This document shows, piece after piece, positions 1 to 8,571 of a DNA stretch of 64,000 nt. The stretch's first letter is position 1. Each line of letters opens with the position of its first letter. A program made the position numbers and the translations under genes. The notes under the pieces are model-generated. The model worked only from the letters and a program-made list of their open reading frames with translations, made no database searches and was not told where the DNA came from. Source of the stretch: Roseobacter ponti (GTDB lineage: Bacteria; Pseudomonadota; Alphaproteobacteria; Rhodobacterales; Rhodobacteraceae); the NCBI RefSeq assembly GCF_012932215.1, contig NZ_CP048788.1, forward strand, positions 2,356,001 through 2,420,000, read 5' to 3'.

Positions 1-84
1 CACTGTCAGGGAGACATCATCCGTCGCCACCAGCGCGCCAAAGGATTTGCGCAGACCCTCAATGCGCAGCAGCGGCTCAGTCAT
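1..84 (-). CDS. livG: Branched-chain-type ABC transporter ATPase LivG, N-terminal 28 codons only
   Basis: Only the beginning of this gene lies in the window; it continues past the left edge. Reading the minus strand from an ATG at 84, the translation starts MTEPLLRIEGLRKSFGALVA, the typical N-terminus of LivG ATPases (first beta strand and the aromatic-loop region before Walker A). It overlaps the 3' end of livM by 8 nt, so it is the next gene of the same operon. In the Liv family LivG binds and hydrolyses ATP on the cytoplasmic side of the LivH/LivM pore. The nucleotide-binding motifs are outside the window, so activity cannot be judged. Confidence 0.85.
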   Translation of the reverse strand, partial: MTEPLLRIEGLRKSFGALVATDDVSLTV

Positions 85-1060
85 GCGCCACCTGCCGTCC
101 CGCCAGCGCGCCGATCATGCCGCCGCGGGCAAAAAGCACGACAAGAAGCAGCAGCAGGCCCAGATAGACATGCCAGAAATCCGACAGACCGCCCAGGATA
201 TGCTCGAGCAGAATAAAGAGTGCCGCCCCTGCCACCGGCCCGAAAAGCCGCCCCACACCGCCGAGGATCACGAAAATCATGATCTCCCCCGACATATGCC
301 AGCTCAGCATCGTCGGGCTGACAAAGCGGTTAAGATCGGCAAAAAGCGCGCCCGCCAGCGCTGTGACCGCGCCAGAGATCACAAAGGCCAGCAGCCGCAG
401 CCGGTAAGGCGACAGGCCAACCGTCTCGACCCGCTCAGGATTCTGACGGGCGGCGGAAAGCGCCAGACCAAAGGGGGACGCGGCAAATCGCCCGGCCCCC
501 CCGAGCACCAGCGCCAGAACAACAAAGGTAATGGCGAAAAACTGAATCGGGTCGAGCGTATTGAGCCCGGGAAAGCCGTTGCGCACATAGATCGACAGTC
601 CGTCCTCGCCGCCATAGGCAGGCCAGGAAATCGCGAAATAATAGAGCATCTGCCCGAACGCGAGCGTGATCATGATGAAATAGACGCCCGAGGTGCGCAG
701 CGAAAGCGCGCCGATGGCGAGGGCTGCAAGCGCGCCTGTGAGCACCGCGACGAGCCAGATCACCGGCATGCTTTTGGTGCCTTCGATCAGCAGCGGATTT
801 TCGAGGATCGGCGTGAAGGTCTGCGCGTGATGGGCAAGGATCCCCATAGCATAGCCGCCGATCCCGAAAAACGCAGCATGCCCGAGACTGACAAGGCCGC
901 CCAGACCCAGTGCGATGTTGAGCCCGACACCGGCGAGTGCCAGGATCGCGACCTTTGTGGTCAGCGTGATGATAAAGGGCTCGTCGAGCATGAGTGCTGT
1001 CAGCGCTGTGACGGGCAGCATCGCAAAGAGCACCAGATTTATGAGGAAACCGCGGGTCAT
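77..1060 (-). CDS. livM: Branched-chain amino acid-type ABC transporter permease LivM
   Basis: This 327-residue polytopic inner-membrane protein has the BPD_transp_2 signature near residues 52-72 (GLGGLVSLGHAAFFGIGGY), the hallmark of LivM-type permeases. The start at 1060 lies one base after the livH stop, so translation is probably coupled. It would form a heterodimeric pore with LivH. Because the operon also encodes kynurenine-pathway enzymes and an aromatic acyl-CoA ligase, the substrate is more likely tryptophan, kynurenine or anthranilate than leucine. That is inference from context; the sequence itself only shows the Liv family. Confidence 0.93.
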   Translation of the reverse strand: MTRGFLINLVLFAMLPVTALTALMLDEPFIITLTTKVAILALAGVGLNIALGLGGLVSLGHAAFFGIGGYAMGILAHHAQTFTPILENPLLIEGTKSMPVIWLVAVLTGALAALAIGALSLRTSGVYFIMITLAFGQMLYYFAISWPAYGGEDGLSIYVRNGFPGLNTLDPIQFFAITFVVLALVLGGAGRFAASPFGLALSAARQNPERVETVGLSPYRLRLLAFVISGAVTALAGALFADLNRFVSPTMLSWHMSGEIMIFVILGGVGRLFGPVAGAALFILLEHILGGLSDFWHVYLGLLLLLVVLFARGGMIGALAGRQVAHD

Positions 1061-1061
1061 G

Positions 1062-1979
1062 TCAGGCGCTCCCGTAAAGCCCGGTGGGCTTAAACAGCAG
1101 CACCGCCGCCATCAGAATATAGATCGACATGGAGGCCAGCGATGAGCCGACCGCCGTGGCCGCGGAGGGCTCCATAAAGGTGGCAAAGACCCCGGGCAGC
1201 AGGACGCCCCCGAGCGTGTCGGTAAGCCCTACCAGCAGCGCGCCCACGAGCGCACCGCGAATGGATCCGATGCCGCCGATGACGATGACCACAAACGCCA
1301 GGATCAGCACCGGCTCGCCCATGCCGACCTGCACCGACTGAATGGCGCCCACAAGCGCACCGGCGAGGCCAGCCAGCCCCGCGCCAAGGGCAAAAACAAG
1401 CGTGTAGAGCTTCGAGATATCCACGCCGAGCGCCGCGATCATTTCACGGTCGCTCTCACCTGCGCGGATACGGATGCCGATACGGGTGCGCGCGATGAGC
1501 TGAAAAAGCCCCAGCGCGATGAAAAGGCCCACGCCGATGATCACCAGCCGGTAGAGCGGGTATTCGATGCCGCCCGGCAGGGTCACCGGGCCCGACAGCG
1601 CGGGCGGAATATCGAGGAACAGCGGAAAGGAGCCAAAGAGCCAGCGCGTGCCTTCGGAGAAAATCAGAATGAGCGCAAAGGTCGCCAGCACCTGATCGAG
1701 ATGGTCGCGGTCATAAAGCCTGCGGATCACCACAAGCTCGACGATGGCGCCGGCGGCAGCAGCAGCTACCAGGCTCGCGATCAGAGCCAGAATGAACGAG
1801 CCCGTTGCACCGGCGACTGCGGCCGCTGCGAAAGCACCGACCATGTAAAGCGAGCCATGGGCCAGGTTGATCAGCCCCATGACGCCAAAGATCAGCGTCA
1901 GCCCCGCAGCCATCAGAAACAGCATCACGCCGAACTGAAGCCCGTTCAGCACCTGTTCTATCAGCAGAATGGTTGTCAT
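1062..1979 (-). CDS. livH: Branched-chain amino acid-type ABC transporter permease LivH
   Basis: The 305-residue product begins MTTILLIEQVLNGLQFGVML and carries the conserved LivH motif GVMGLINLAHGSLYMVGAF near residues 32-50, with about eight hydrophobic segments after it. The open frame extends to 2120, but the extra 47 residues are Arg/Pro-rich and not membrane-like. I therefore place the start at the ATG at 1979, which gives the usual family length and lies one base after the stop of the preceding small ORF. LivH is the second permease subunit of the operon's aromatic or amino-acid importer. Confidence 0.92.
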   Translation of the reverse strand: MTTILLIEQVLNGLQFGVMLFLMAAGLTLIFGVMGLINLAHGSLYMVGAFAAAAVAGATGSFILALIASLVAAAAAGAIVELVVIRRLYDRDHLDQVLATFALILIFSEGTRWLFGSFPLFLDIPPALSGPVTLPGGIEYPLYRLVIIGVGLFIALGLFQLIARTRIGIRIRAGESDREMIAALGVDISKLYTLVFALGAGLAGLAGALVGAIQSVQVGMGEPVLILAFVVIVIGGIGSIRGALVGALLVGLTDTLGGVLLPGVFATFMEPSAATAVGSSLASMSIYILMAAVLLFKPTGLYGSA

Positions 1980-1980
1980 A

Positions 1981-2265
1981 TCAGATCTGCACCACGAGGG
2001 CGCTCTGGCCGTTGTTCCGGGCCGGGGCAAAGGCCGTGGCCTGCCCGCAGGTTGCAGGCGCGCTGTTTGTGATAAAGCGGTCCGGGTCGCGCCCGCCGCC
2101 GGTATTAAGCGCGCGGGCATCGCCTTCGACCGCGCGCGTGTCCCTGCCCGAAATCGCAGTCAGAACGCTGCCGGCAGCACGGCAGTCGCGGGCGACGTCA
2201 GGCAGCCTGTCGGGAGTGCTGATGGGCAGCATGAGAAGGGTGGCCTCTGGTCGGGAAAGGGTCAT
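1981..2265 (-). CDS. Small hypothetical protein between livK-like gene and livH
   Basis: A 94-residue frame fills the gap between the binding-protein gene and livH and ends one base before the livH ATG, spacing that suggests it is translated in the operon. The product (start MTLSRPEATLLMLPISTPDR, end GQSALVVQI) has no signal peptide or membrane segment that I can see and two cysteines in its C-terminal half. I do not recognise the family. There is no strong Shine-Dalgarno sequence before the ATG, and the start lies only 8 nt from the stem-loop that follows livK, so expression is uncertain. It may be a small Roseobacter-specific protein or a chance frame. Confidence 0.45.
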   Translation of the reverse strand: MTLSRPEATLLMLPISTPDRLPDVARDCRAAGSVLTAISGRDTRAVEGDARALNTGGGRDPDRFITNSAPATCGQATAFAPARNNGQSALVVQI

Positions 2266-2273
2266 GGCGAAAC

Positions 2274-2299
2274 GGGGCGGCGTCGCGACACGCCGCCCC
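2274..2299 (-). terminator. Perfect stem-loop after the livK-like gene (attenuator or 3' stabiliser)
   Basis: GGGGCGGCGT at 2274-2283 is exactly complementary to ACGCCGCCCC at 2290-2299, giving a 10-bp stem with a 6-nt loop. In the reading direction of the operon it starts 8 nt after the livK-like stop codon. Only a short broken T run follows (GTTTCG), so partial termination or protection of the upstream mRNA is more likely than full termination. Confidence 0.75.
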
Positions 2300-2307
2300 T
2301 GCAGTCG

Positions 2308-3456
2308 TCAGTAGCTGCACTCTGCGGCATAGGCATCACCATGGTCGGTGAGGCTGGCGCCGATGATCTTATTGGTGAACACGTCACCCTCTTTGATCAC
2401 TTCACGCACGTAGAAATCCTGGATCGGGTGCTGGTTGGACCCGAAGCGGAAATTTCCGCGCACAGAGGCGAAATCGGCCTCCGCCAGGGCTGCCCGGAAG
2501 GCATCCGGATCGGTGACGCTGGCCTTACCCATCGCGCTCAGCAGCAGGTTTGCGGTGTCATAGCCCTGGCTTGCGTACAGCGACGGCAGGCGGCCGTATT
2601 CGGCCTGGAACGCCTCGACAAAGGCTTTGTTGGCTGCATTGTCGATGTCCTTGTTCCACTGACTGGTGTTTTTCACACCCAGAGCGGCCTCGCCCACGGC
2701 CTGCAGAATGCCCTGGTCAAAGCTGAACGCAGGGCCGATCACCGGCAGATCAACGCCTGAGCCTGCATATTGCTTGAGGAAGGAAATCCCCATGCCACCG
2801 GGCAGGAAGAAGAAGACAGAATCCGCTCCGGACGCGCGGATCTGCGCAATCTCGGCGGCGTAATCGGTCTGGCCAAGCTTGGTGTAGATCTCTCCCGCCA
2901 GTTCGCCCTCATACATGCGTTTGTAGCCGGTCAGCGCATCCTGTCCCGCCGGATAGTTTGGCGCGAGGATAAAGCTGTTGGCATAGCCTGCGTCATTGGC
3001 ATAGGCGCCGGCGGCTTCATGCAGGTTGTCGTTCTGCCAGGCCACGTTGAAATAAAGCGGATGACAGCCTTTGCCCGCCAGCGCCGAGGGACCCGCGTTC
3101 GGCGAGAGGTAAAACCTGCCCTGTGCCGTTGCAGCAGGCACCACGGCCATCGCGAGGTTAGACCAGATGATGCCGGTCATCACATCGACCTTCTCGGACT
3201 GGATCATCTTGTCGGCAAGCTGCACCGCGATCTCGGGCTTGCGCTGGTCGTCTTCGATCACGACCTCCAGGTTGTCATTGCCGGCCATTTTTGCCGCCAG
3301 CATAAAGCCGTCGCGCACGTCGATGCCAAGGCCCGCACCGCCGCCCGAGAGCGTGGTGATCATGCCGACCTTGACTTTCGCGCCATGGCCATCGGCAAAC
3401 CCGGCGGTGCCAAAGGCGGCAAGCCCCGCCGCGAGGATCAGTGATTTCAGTTTCAT
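2308..3456 (-). CDS. Liv-type ABC transporter periplasmic substrate-binding protein
   Basis: The 382-residue product has a clear signal peptide (MKLKSLILAAGLAAFGTAGFA, cleavage near residue 21) followed by KVKVGMITTLSGGGAGLG, the start of a peripl_BP_6/LivK-type binding fold. It should capture the ligand in the periplasm and deliver it to LivH/LivM. The start at 3456 has a good ribosome site (AAGGGAG about 10 nt upstream). It is co-directional with kynU, 73 nt downstream of that gene. Ligand specificity cannot be read from the sequence; the operon suggests kynurenine, tryptophan, anthranilate or a related aromatic compound. Confidence 0.92.
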   Translation of the reverse strand: MKLKSLILAAGLAAFGTAGFADGHGAKVKVGMITTLSGGGAGLGIDVRDGFMLAAKMAGNDNLEVVIEDDQRKPEIAVQLADKMIQSEKVDVMTGIIWSNLAMAVVPAATAQGRFYLSPNAGPSALAGKGCHPLYFNVAWQNDNLHEAAGAYANDAGYANSFILAPNYPAGQDALTGYKRMYEGELAGEIYTKLGQTDYAAEIAQIRASGADSVFFFLPGGMGISFLKQYAGSGVDLPVIGPAFSFDQGILQAVGEAALGVKNTSQWNKDIDNAANKAFVEAFQAEYGRLPSLYASQGYDTANLLLSAMGKASVTDPDAFRAALAEADFASVRGNFRFGSNQHPIQDFYVREVIKEGDVFTNKIIGASLTDHGDAYAAECSY

Positions 3457-3529
3457 ATCAGGTAACTCCCTTGTTTATGAGGCACTTGGCGGCCCCTGTC
3501 AGATGCCGGTGGTCCGGCTTGTGGTTCAT

Positions 3530-4720
3530 CTATGTGACCCGGTTGCGGGTCTTGAATTCCGGCCGGTCCCAGAGCCGATCATGCATGACCCGCGCGATGC
3601 GCGCCACCGCTTCGTCAACGTCGCCCGCATCAAGATAAAGCGGCGTAAAGCCGAACCGCATGATATCGGGCGCGCGGAAATCGCCGATCACGTCGTGGTG
3701 GATCAGCGCCTGCATCGCGGCATAGCCATTCTCGAAACGGAACGAGACCTGGCTGCCCCGCTGTGCACTGTCGCGCGGGCTGGCGAGCGCAAGCTGAGGC
3801 ACTGCGCGCCCGACACCTTCGATGAACCGCTCCTGCAGGGCGACGGACGCGGCGCGCACATCGGCCATGTCAACGCCATCCCAGGCCTTCATTGCAAACT
3901 CAAGCGTGGTCATCTGCAAAACCGGCGGGGTGCCCACCCGCATCCGCTCGATCCCGGCGCCCGGCTGATAATTCAGTTTGAATTCAAAGGGATCTCTGTG
4001 TCCGAGCCAGCCGCTGAGCGCGGGCTCGATGCTGTCTGCCAGATCCGGACGCACGTAGATAAAGGCCGGCGCCCCCGGTCCCCCGTTGAGGTATTTATAG
4101 GTGCAGCCCACCGCGAATTCAGCCTCCGAGCCGGCAATATCCACCGGGATCGCACCGGCGGAATGCGCCAGATCCCAGATCATCACGGCCCCCGCCTCCC
4201 GGGCCCGCGCGGTGATGGCATTCATGTCGTGCATCCGGCCCGTCCGGTAATCCACCTCGGTCAGCATGACTACGGCCACGGTCTCGTCGATGGCGTCGGC
4301 GACCGCTCCGGGCTCGACAGTGCGCAGCTCATAGCCGCGATCCAGCGTCGAAATCAGCCCTTCGACCATATAAAGGTCGGTCGGGAAATTGCCGGTGTCC
4401 GACAGGATGAGCCCCCTGTCGGGCCGCATTTTCAGCGCTGCCGCCACCGCCTGATAGACTTTGACCGAAAGCGTATCGCCCATCACCACGGATCCTGCGG
4501 GCGCACCTATGAGCCGGCCCACCATGTCACCCACCCGCGTGGGCTGCGCCATCCAGCCCGCCGTATTCCAGCCGCGAATAAGCTGCGCACCCCATTCTTT
4601 ATGAAGCATCTCTTCCAGTGCGCCGGGCACGCCCACAGGCATCGGCCCCAGCGAATTGCCGTCGAGATAAATAACCCCCTCCGGCATGTGGAACAGGTCT
4701 TTACGCGTTACATCAGTCAC
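3530..4720 (-). CDS. kynU: Kynureninase
   Basis: KynU is a PLP enzyme that cleaves L-kynurenine to anthranilate and alanine. The 396 residues match the family length. Recognisable are the N-terminal YLDGNSLGPMP segment (about 18-28), the PLP-contacting DLAHSAGA (183-190) and the Schiff-base lysine in TYKYLNGGPGAPAF (K209). The start is a GTG at 4720, immediately after the kynA stop, with GAGGGG upstream inside kynA acting as ribosome site. With kynA it forms the tryptophan-to-anthranilate route. The intervening formamidase (kynB) is not in the visible part of the operon. Confidence 0.95.
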   Translation of the reverse strand: MTDVTRKDLFHMPEGVIYLDGNSLGPMPVGVPGALEEMLHKEWGAQLIRGWNTAGWMAQPTRVGDMVGRLIGAPAGSVVMGDTLSVKVYQAVAAALKMRPDRGLILSDTGNFPTDLYMVEGLISTLDRGYELRTVEPGAVADAIDETVAVVMLTEVDYRTGRMHDMNAITARAREAGAVMIWDLAHSAGAIPVDIAGSEAEFAVGCTYKYLNGGPGAPAFIYVRPDLADSIEPALSGWLGHRDPFEFKLNYQPGAGIERMRVGTPPVLQMTTLEFAMKAWDGVDMADVRAASVALQERFIEGVGRAVPQLALASPRDSAQRGSQVSFRFENGYAAMQALIHHDVIGDFRAPDIMRFGFTPLYLDAGDVDEAVARIARVMHDRLWDRPEFKTRNRVT

Positions 4721-5551
4721 TTACAGGGCCCCTCTGACATGCCACAGCTCCGGAAACAGCTCAACTTCCAGCATTTTACGCAGATAGCCAACACCCGACG
4801 TGCCGCCGGTGCCGCGTTTGAACCCGATAATGCGCTCCACGGTCGTCACATGGTTGAAACGCCAGCGCCGGAAATAATCCTCCAGATCCACCAGTTTTTC
4901 GGCAAGTTCGTATATTTCCCAGTGGGTTGATGGCGAAACGTAAACTTTTTGCCACTGATCCTGCACGGTCGCCTGCGCCGTCCAGGCCGTGTCCGACGGC
5001 GCGCCGGAATGATCCTGATCTCCCAGCCTGTCGGCCAGCAGCGCAAGAGCGGTCTGATAGAGGCTCGGTTTTGTCATCTCCGCCTTCAGGGCCGCCATGG
5101 CTGCAGGCCGGTGCGCGTGCAGCTGCATCAGTTTTGCGTTCCGGTTGCCCAGCAGAAATTCGATCAGCCGGTACTGATGCGACTGAAACCCGGAGGAATT
5201 GCCCAGAGCAGGGCGAAACGCGGTGTATTCGCTGGGCGTCATCGTACGCAGCACATCCCAGGATCCGTTGAGCTGCTCAAAGATCCGTGCGACCCGGCTC
5301 AGCATCTTGAACGCCGGGCGCAATTCGCCGCTCTGCATGGTCTCGCGCGCCGCCTGCAACTCGTGAATGGCCAGCCGCATCCAGAGCTCAGAGGTCTGGT
5401 GCTGCACGATGAACAGCATCTCGTCATGCGCCTCCGAGCGCGGATGCTGGGCATTCAGAACCGGGTCGAGCTGCAGATAATCGCCATAGGACATATCGGC
5501 CGCAAAATCGAGTTTCGCACCCTGCGCCGGGTCGTCACCTCCGGAGCTCAT
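4721..5551 (-). CDS. kynA: Tryptophan 2,3-dioxygenase
   Basis: This haem enzyme opens the indole ring of L-tryptophan to N-formylkynurenine. The 276-residue product has the conserved [12 protein letters not shown] segment (about 21-32), the substrate-site histidine in [14 protein letters not shown] (H51), and the C-terminal [17 protein letters not shown] / [10 protein letters not shown] block that holds the proximal haem histidine and closes the active site. Its ATG overlaps the stop of the acyl-CoA ligase gene by 4 nt (ATGA), so the two are translationally coupled. It is the committing step of the catabolic operon. Confidence 0.95.
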   Translation of the reverse strand: MSSGGDDPAQGAKLDFAADMSYGDYLQLDPVLNAQHPRSEAHDEMLFIVQHQTSELWMRLAIHELQAARETMQSGELRPAFKMLSRVARIFEQLNGSWDVLRTMTPSEYTAFRPALGNSSGFQSHQYRLIEFLLGNRNAKLMQLHAHRPAAMAALKAEMTKPSLYQTALALLADRLGDQDHSGAPSDTAWTAQATVQDQWQKVYVSPSTHWEIYELAEKLVDLEDYFRRWRFNHVTTVERIIGFKRGTGGTSGVGYLRKMLEVELFPELWHVRGAL

Positions 5552-7164
5552 GATGTCTCCCTCAGAGCAAACCGCCGGATCTTGCCCGTCGCCGTTTTCG
5601 GCAGTTCCGCGACAAAACGGATATCGCGCGGATATTTATAGGGGGCGATCTGCTCTTTGACATGGGTCTGCAGCGCCTCAACAAGATCGGCACCGGGTTG
5701 CGCGCCTTCCGTGAGCACCACATGCGCCTGCACGATACTGCCCCGTTCCGGATCGGGCGCGCCGACCACGGCGCATTCGGCCACATGGGCGTGCGACATG
5801 AGCGCCGCCTCAACCTCGGGCCCCGCGATATTGTAACCTGATGAGATGATCATATCGTCGTTGCGCGCGGCGAAATGCAGATAGCCGTCCTCGTCCATGG
5901 AAAAGCTGTCACCGGTGATGTTCCAGCCATCGGTCACATAGTCATTCTGCCGCGCATCGGCGAGATACCGGCAGCCGGTGGGGCCGCGTACCGCGAGCCT
6001 GCCCACGGTGCCGCGCGGGACTTCCGCGCCCTCGGCATCCACCACCTTTGCCTCATAGCCGCCGACCGGTTTGCCGGTGCAGGCCGCGCGGTGATCATCG
6101 AAACGGCTGGAGATAAAGATATGCAGCAGTTCGGTCGCTCCGATCCCGTCGAGCATCGGCTTGCCCGTCTGTTTCTGCCAGTCGTGATAGACAGGCGCGG
6201 GCAGTGTCTCGCCCGCGGACACAGCCGCACGCAGGCTGGAGAGATCGGCGCCCTCCTCCATCGCGGCCAGCATCGCACGATAGGCTGTGGGTGCGGTGAA
6301 ACACACAGTCGCGCGGTATTTCTCGATGATCTCGATCATATTGGGTGGCGAGGCGGTTTCCAGCAGGGTTGCCGCCGCTCCGAACCGCAGGGGAAAGATC
6401 GCAAGCCCGCCAAGCCCGAAGGTAAAGGCCAGCGGCGGCGAACCCACAAAGATATCCTCGGGTGTGACCCCCAGCACCTCGCGCGCATAGCCGTCGGCGA
6501 TGATCAGCAGATCGCGGTGAAAATGCATCGTGGCCTTGGGGCTGCCCGTGGTGCCGCTGGTGAAGCCCAGCAGCGCCACATCGTCCTGTGCTGTATCAAC
6601 GGCATCAAACTGCACCGGCTTTTCCAGCGCCAGGCGGTCAAGCTCCGCATCATGGTTGGAGGTTCCGTCAAACCCGACAACCGATCTGAGATAGCTGCTG
6701 GTTTTCGCGCAGGCGGTCAGCTCATCCATCAGCCGCGTGTCACAGAGCGCGTGGCTGATTTCGGCCTTGTCCACAATTCCGGAAAGCTCGCCTGCGCGCA
6801 GCATCGGCATTGTGTTGACGACCACGGCACCCGCCTTGGTCGCTGCGAGCCAGCAGGCGACCATCGCGGGGTTGTTCGCCGACCGGATCAGCACCCGGTT
6901 GCCGGGCTTTACGCGAAGGTTTTCGACCAGTGCACGCGCCAGCCGGTTGGTCCAGTCGGCGAGTTCCTTATAGGTCCGGCGCCGCCCGTTTCCGATAAGC
7001 GCGGTATGGTCGCCAAAGCCCCTGGCGACCATCGCATCGGTCAGTTCCACCGCGGCATTCAGTCGGTCAGGATAGTCAAAACCGTCGAGAATGAGATCCG
7101 GCCAGCTTTCTTCCGGCGGCAGATTATCGCGCGCAAAACTGTCGGTATGGGCGGAAGCGCGCAT
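5548..7164 (-). CDS. AMP-forming acyl-CoA ligase, probably 2-aminobenzoate (anthranilate)-CoA ligase
   Basis: A 538-residue member of the ANL adenylating superfamily. The ATP loop [10 protein letters not shown] lies at 201-210 and the catalytic A10 lysine is K528 in TATGKIRRF near the C-terminus, so the enzyme looks complete. Domain order and length fit the benzoate/2-aminobenzoate-CoA ligase group. Because it leads an operon whose next two enzymes make anthranilate from tryptophan, anthranilate is the most likely substrate, giving 2-aminobenzoyl-CoA for a ring-reducing or epoxidising route encoded elsewhere. The substrate is inferred; other aromatic or short-chain acids are possible. It is the first gene after the operator region at 7449-7487. 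Confidence 0.85.
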   Translation of the reverse strand: MRASAHTDSFARDNLPPEESWPDLILDGFDYPDRLNAAVELTDAMVARGFGDHTALIGNGRRRTYKELADWTNRLARALVENLRVKPGNRVLIRSANNPAMVACWLAATKAGAVVVNTMPMLRAGELSGIVDKAEISHALCDTRLMDELTACAKTSSYLRSVVGFDGTSNHDAELDRLALEKPVQFDAVDTAQDDVALLGFTSGTTGSPKATMHFHRDLLIIADGYAREVLGVTPEDIFVGSPPLAFTFGLGGLAIFPLRFGAAATLLETASPPNMIEIIEKYRATVCFTAPTAYRAMLAAMEEGADLSSLRAAVSAGETLPAPVYHDWQKQTGKPMLDGIGATELLHIFISSRFDDHRAACTGKPVGGYEAKVVDAEGAEVPRGTVGRLAVRGPTGCRYLADARQNDYVTDGWNITGDSFSMDEDGYLHFAARNDDMIISSGYNIAGPEVEAALMSHAHVAECAVVGAPDPERGSIVQAHVVLTEGAQPGADLVEALQTHVKEQIAPYKYPRDIRFVAELPKTATGKIRRFALRETS

Positions 7165-7509
7165 CAGATCAGCTCACCCTGAGATCGGGCCGGTTGTGAG
7201 CCCGAAAGTATCTGTACGCAGGTCGCTGCGCCTGCGGGCGCTTGTCTGAATACGATATTTTTACGGGAAAAATCCCATATCAATGCGCTTTCAGGATCAG
7301 ATTCACGATATATCCGTTCCTTTCGGCCCCGCGCGCGGGGCATCGGCTCAGCTGGTGACAGGTATCCGTTGATCTGCATCGCTCACTCCCGCCCGAAGGT
7401 GCCGCCACAGCGCTGCCGCACCTGCCTGTGACGTTAGGGTGAGTCGCTATTTGCTTCAAGAGCAAATATTTTAGACCTAAAGCAAATCAGCCATAAGTCC
7501 GCAGAGTGC
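7165..7509 (-). promoter_or_regulatory. Upstream region of the kynurenine/anthranilate operon
   Basis: These 345 bp separate the end of the UgpC-type gene from the acyl-CoA ligase start. I see no convincing gene. A 71-codon frame (7164-7379) ends with its TGA overlapping the ligase ATG, but its product is Arg/Pro-rich and has no good ribosome site. The part nearest 7440-7490 is AT-rich and holds dyads listed separately, so transcription probably starts there and leaves a leader of roughly 250 nt or more. Confidence 0.6.
7449..7487. promoter_or_regulatory. Candidate operator: ATTTGCT/AGCAAAT dyad plus third half-site
   Basis: ATTTGCT (7449-7455) and AGCAAAT (7461-7467) form a perfect 7-bp inverted repeat with a 5-nt spacer. 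A second copy of AGCAAAT follows at 7481-7487, exactly 20 bp (two helical turns) from the first. Between them sits TTTAG-AC-CTAAA (7470-7481), another dyad. This is the only AT-rich dyad cluster upstream of the kyn operon. The binding protein is unknown; no regulator gene for this operon is in the window. Confidence 0.55.
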
Positions 7510-8568
7510 TTATCTGATGCGCAGTCCGGTTTCCCTGTCAAAGATCATGGCACGACGCGGCTCAAAAGTGACATCGACGGTATCGCCCTCCGAGGCGCGG
7601 TCATCGCCGCGTTCTTCGACGATCATGCGCTCGCCGGTGGGTGTGTCGAGGTGCAGATAAGAAACCCCGCCCAGCGCTTCTGAAAGCTCAGCGCTCAGCG
7701 CGCCTTCCCCTCTGCGGACCTCCAGATGCTCGGGCCGCACGCCAAGCGTCACTTCTGTGCCTTCGGACGGCAGCGACGCCTCAACGGCGACGGTGCGGCC
7801 CAGTCCGGGCACCTCCACACCACCCGCCACGACCTTTCCGCCGAGGAAATTCATTGCAGGAGAGCCGATAAAACCCGCCACAAAGCGGTTGTCCGGATCA
7901 CGGTAAAGCTCGAGCGGCGCACCCACCTGTTCGATCTTTCCGGCCCGCAGCACGACGATTTTGTCGGCAAGGGTCATCGCCTCGACCTGATCATGGGTGA
8001 CATAGATCATCGTGGCCCCGATGTCCTTGTGCAGCCGCGCGATCTCCACACGCATTTCCACGCGCAGTTCCGCATCGAGATTGGACAGCGGCTCGTCAAA
8101 GAGAAACACCTCCGGGCCGCGCACGATCGCCCGCCCGATGGCGACCCGCTGGCGCTGCCCGCCGGAAAGCGCTTTGGGCTTGCGGTCGAGATAGGGGCCG
8201 AGCTTGAGAATATCCGAGGCCATCCCGACTTTCTCTTTGATCTCCGCTGCCGGCACCCCGTTCATCCTGAGACCAAAGCCCATGTTCTCGCCCACGGTCA
8301 TATGCGGATAAAGCGCATAGGTCTGAAAAACCATCGCGACGCCCCGGTCAGACGGATCAAGCCGCGTGACATCGCGCGCGCCGATGTGGATTTCGCCGGC
8401 GCTGGTTTCTTCGAGCCCCGCGATCATGCGCAGCAGTGTGGACTTGCCACAGCCCGACGGCCCGACAAAGACGCAGAATTCACCGTCTTCGATCTCAAGG
8501 TCGATCCCGTGGATCACCTGCACATCGCCATAGCGTTTGATCGCCTGTTTCAGCGTGACACCTGTCAT
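7510..8568 (-). CDS. ugpC: Sugar ABC transporter ATP-binding protein, UgpC/MsmK type
   Basis: A 352-residue CUT1-family ATPase with Walker A GPSGCGKST (36-44), signature LSGGQ (134-138), Walker B FLFDEP (155-160) and a C-terminal TOBE-type regulatory domain ending at the family's normal length. All catalytic motifs are intact. It lies 3 nt after the IclR gene on the minus strand, while the matching binding protein and permeases are divergent (9610-13106). It therefore energises the galactoside importer, at the inner face of the membrane, though UgpC/MsmK proteins are sometimes shared between several transporters. Confidence 0.93.
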   Translation of the reverse strand: MTGVTLKQAIKRYGDVQVIHGIDLEIEDGEFCVFVGPSGCGKSTLLRMIAGLEETSAGEIHIGARDVTRLDPSDRGVAMVFQTYALYPHMTVGENMGFGLRMNGVPAAEIKEKVGMASDILKLGPYLDRKPKALSGGQRQRVAIGRAIVRGPEVFLFDEPLSNLDAELRVEMRVEIARLHKDIGATMIYVTHDQVEAMTLADKIVVLRAGKIEQVGAPLELYRDPDNRFVAGFIGSPAMNFLGGKVVAGGVEVPGLGRTVAVEASLPSEGTEVTLGVRPEHLEVRRGEGALSAELSEALGGVSYLHLDTPTGERMIVEERGDDRASEGDTVDVTFEPRRAMIFDRETGLRIR

Positions 8569-8571
8569 GGA

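Noticed and set aside
47-1093. 348-codon plus-strand frame opposite livM
   Set aside because: The product is almost entirely charged residues, the mirror of a hydrophobic membrane protein on the other strand.
3167-4930. Long plus-strand open frame (587 codons) over kynU
   Set aside because: It lies opposite kynU and part of kynA and its product is His/Arg/Pro-rich without domains. GC-rich coding DNA commonly leaves the opposite strand open.
7164-7379. 71-codon frame ending at the acyl-CoA ligase start, considered as a tryptophan leader peptide
   Set aside because: Only one tryptophan, no Trp cluster, no terminator/antiterminator pair seen and no good ribosome site.
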